From contig VWZS01000240.1 in the NCBI GenBank assembly GCA_013397075.1, positions 434,001 to 498,000 on the forward strand: DNA of 64,000 nucleotides. The letters are read 5' to 3'. Origin of the DNA: Rhabdornis inornatus (Eukaryota > Chordata > Aves > Passeriformes > Rhabdornithidae). The first letter of the stretch is position 1, and each line of letters begins with the position of its first letter. The translations under genes were made by a program, and so were the position numbers. The notes below the pieces were generated by a model. That model did no database searches. It was not told the origin of the DNA and saw nothing but the letters and a program-made list of their open reading frames with translations. Positions 62,556 through 64,000 of the stretch are shown here, one piece after another.

Positions 62556-64000
62556 CTGAAAAAACAAACTGAAGATTAGGTCAAGAGCAGCACAAATCAT
62601 TTAAAAAGGTACTAAATCCAGTCCCTACTGTCTTGTAGGAAACATTGAATATAATACCATGAATACACACAGATATAAATGAAAACTTTTCAATTTACAT
62701 TAATACAAGGAAAGAATTGTTTGTTATCTCTGAAATACCTATACACTTCTCATTTCTTTAACATAATAAACAGCTCTGGATCATTGCAGAGTACATCTAG
62801 TTAGGCTATATTTCTTTCTAATTAATATTTTACCACTTGATACTTTGCTATGGTCTAGCATTTCAAGTAAATGTTTTCCACGCTCCTCCTTTGGTACAGG
62901 TATTTTTAAAAATAATTTGTCTTTAAATACTTAACTGAAAGTTGGCCTTTTCTAAATTAAAAGAAGCAATCAGAAGACTAGTTACAAAGATGTCTATCAT
63001 GTGGCCATTCAAAATAAGCAGATAATCAGAGAATAAGGTTAGGATGACAAGGGGGAGAATACAGACAGCCTTATCCATCCAAATTAGCCACTCCTAAAAC
63101 CATCAAAGATGGACAACCAAGCCACACACTAAAGGAGATTAACAGAAGAAACCCTTTCCAAAATACTCAGCAAAACAAAGGGGACTATTGCATAAAGAGA
63201 TATAGGACTTAAACTGAGACGCATTCCCTGCGGAGGAATTCGGGACTGGTCAAAAGATTTGGGGGAGATTTGTACAGGACTTATTAGGTGTTGTTTAAGG
63301 GAAGGCCAAAGGCAGGAAAAGGAAAGGATCAAGATGGATCAGGGCAAAACAAACACAAGAAAATCAAGAGGGAAGAATAAAGGAGCCCATTGCATTTAAG
63401 CAGGAAGTTGGTCAATTCAGTTGTCTGCCACAGCCTAACTCTTACATTCCACCCTGTCTTATTAAACTCCATTCTCACCTACTTCCTGTGTGGTCCTGCT
63501 CTCTACAGTGGGTCTCTAGTGGCACACATTAGTTTCTAGTGTGTGTCATATGCTAATGAACTCCAAGCCAGCCTAGTTCACACACGAAACAAGAAGTGTG
63601 GGGACAGATTCCAAAGAAATGCATGAAGGTTTTCCTTAGGCAGCAGAAGACAGAACCAGGTACTTTGTGCTGCCCATGTTTATGAGGGTAAAGCTACAAG
63701 CACTCAGCCTGTGTTCATATGTTTGGTGCCAATCACATCTGTACAGTGTGTGCACACACATAGTTTCAAACAGGTACTAAATCTCACTAGTGGCTGAATC
63801 TAATATCAGAATTAAAGAGCTGTCCTCATGTTTCTTGATGAGCCCAGGAGATGAGAGGTCATTCAGTCCAGCAGATTTAGCCATCCCTAACACCAGTCAG
63901 CTCTGGCAAAAATTACTTCCAGCTAACTCCTCAAAATCCTGAGTTATAAAAAAGGAACCTGACACCTGTTAAGGAACAGGAAGTCACAGAAGTTACTTTT
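62556..64000 (-). other. ZNF410: ZNF410 5' intron, runs off the window
   Basis: Sequence upstream of the first recognised ZNF410 exon. The expected short first coding exon and promoter are not in this stretch, and there is no CpG island, so the gene start lies beyond 64000. Nothing else is recognisable here. Confidence 0.6.

Noticed and set aside
1..64000. Bacterial-type systems (operons, CRISPR arrays, phage, defence islands)
   Set aside because: Split genes with GT-AG introns, CpG-island promoters and CR1 sequence show a vertebrate nuclear genome. No regularly spaced repeat array was seen.

Overview
This window reads as ordinary vertebrate nuclear DNA, most likely from a bird. It has long AT-rich introns, GT-AG splice sites, two CpG islands, and a CR1-type LINE 3' end that finishes in the typical ATTCTAT-like tail. 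The gene order ALDH6A1 - (BBOF1) - ENTPD5 - COQ6 - FAM161B - ZNF410 matches the block I know from human 14q24.3. I recognised genes by reading spliced exons and comparing them with the vertebrate proteins as I remember them. No database search was run.

Layout from left to right. (1) 65-5215 (+): the last nine coding exons of ALDH6A1, mitochondrial methylmalonate-semialdehyde dehydrogenase, with the 5' end outside the window. A 3' UTR runs to about 6.1-6.65 kb. (2) About 6.65-10.9 kb: AT-rich DNA with no gene seen. (3) About 10.92-11.34 kb (-): a decayed copy of a BBOF1 exon (basal body orientation factor 1) with in-frame stops and frameshifts, where the functional gene sits in human. (4) 11.84-12.68 kb: a CpG island, the likely ENTPD5 promoter. 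(5) 17232-31750 (+): complete ENTPD5, 13 coding exons and 428 codons, with a long 3' UTR to about 34.7 kb. (6) 35336-44653 (-): complete COQ6, 12 coding exons and 467 codons, tail-to-tail with ENTPD5. (7) 44.45-45.2 kb: a CpG-rich bidirectional promoter with two inverted CCAAT boxes. (8) 45006-52306 (+): FAM161B, 8 coding exons and 555 codons. (9) 55186-62555 (-): eight coding exons of ZNF410 with five C2H2 zinc fingers. Its first coding exon lies outside the window and its C-terminal tail was not found.

The genes do not form a pathway. ALDH6A1 (valine and thymine catabolism) and COQ6 (ubiquinone synthesis) are mitochondrial enzymes. ENTPD5 is an ER nucleoside diphosphatase, FAM161B is a centrosomal/ciliary protein, and ZNF410 is a nuclear regulator of CHD4. 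All five carry intact reading frames across every junction I examined.

The best leads are the BBOF1 pseudogene, a 198-bp direct repeat of about 95% identity shared by ENTPD5 and COQ6 introns, a diverged LTR-like repeat pair, a 19-bp perfect-stem hairpin in a FAM161B intron, and the missing ZNF410 tail exon. I did not find a new multi-gene system.
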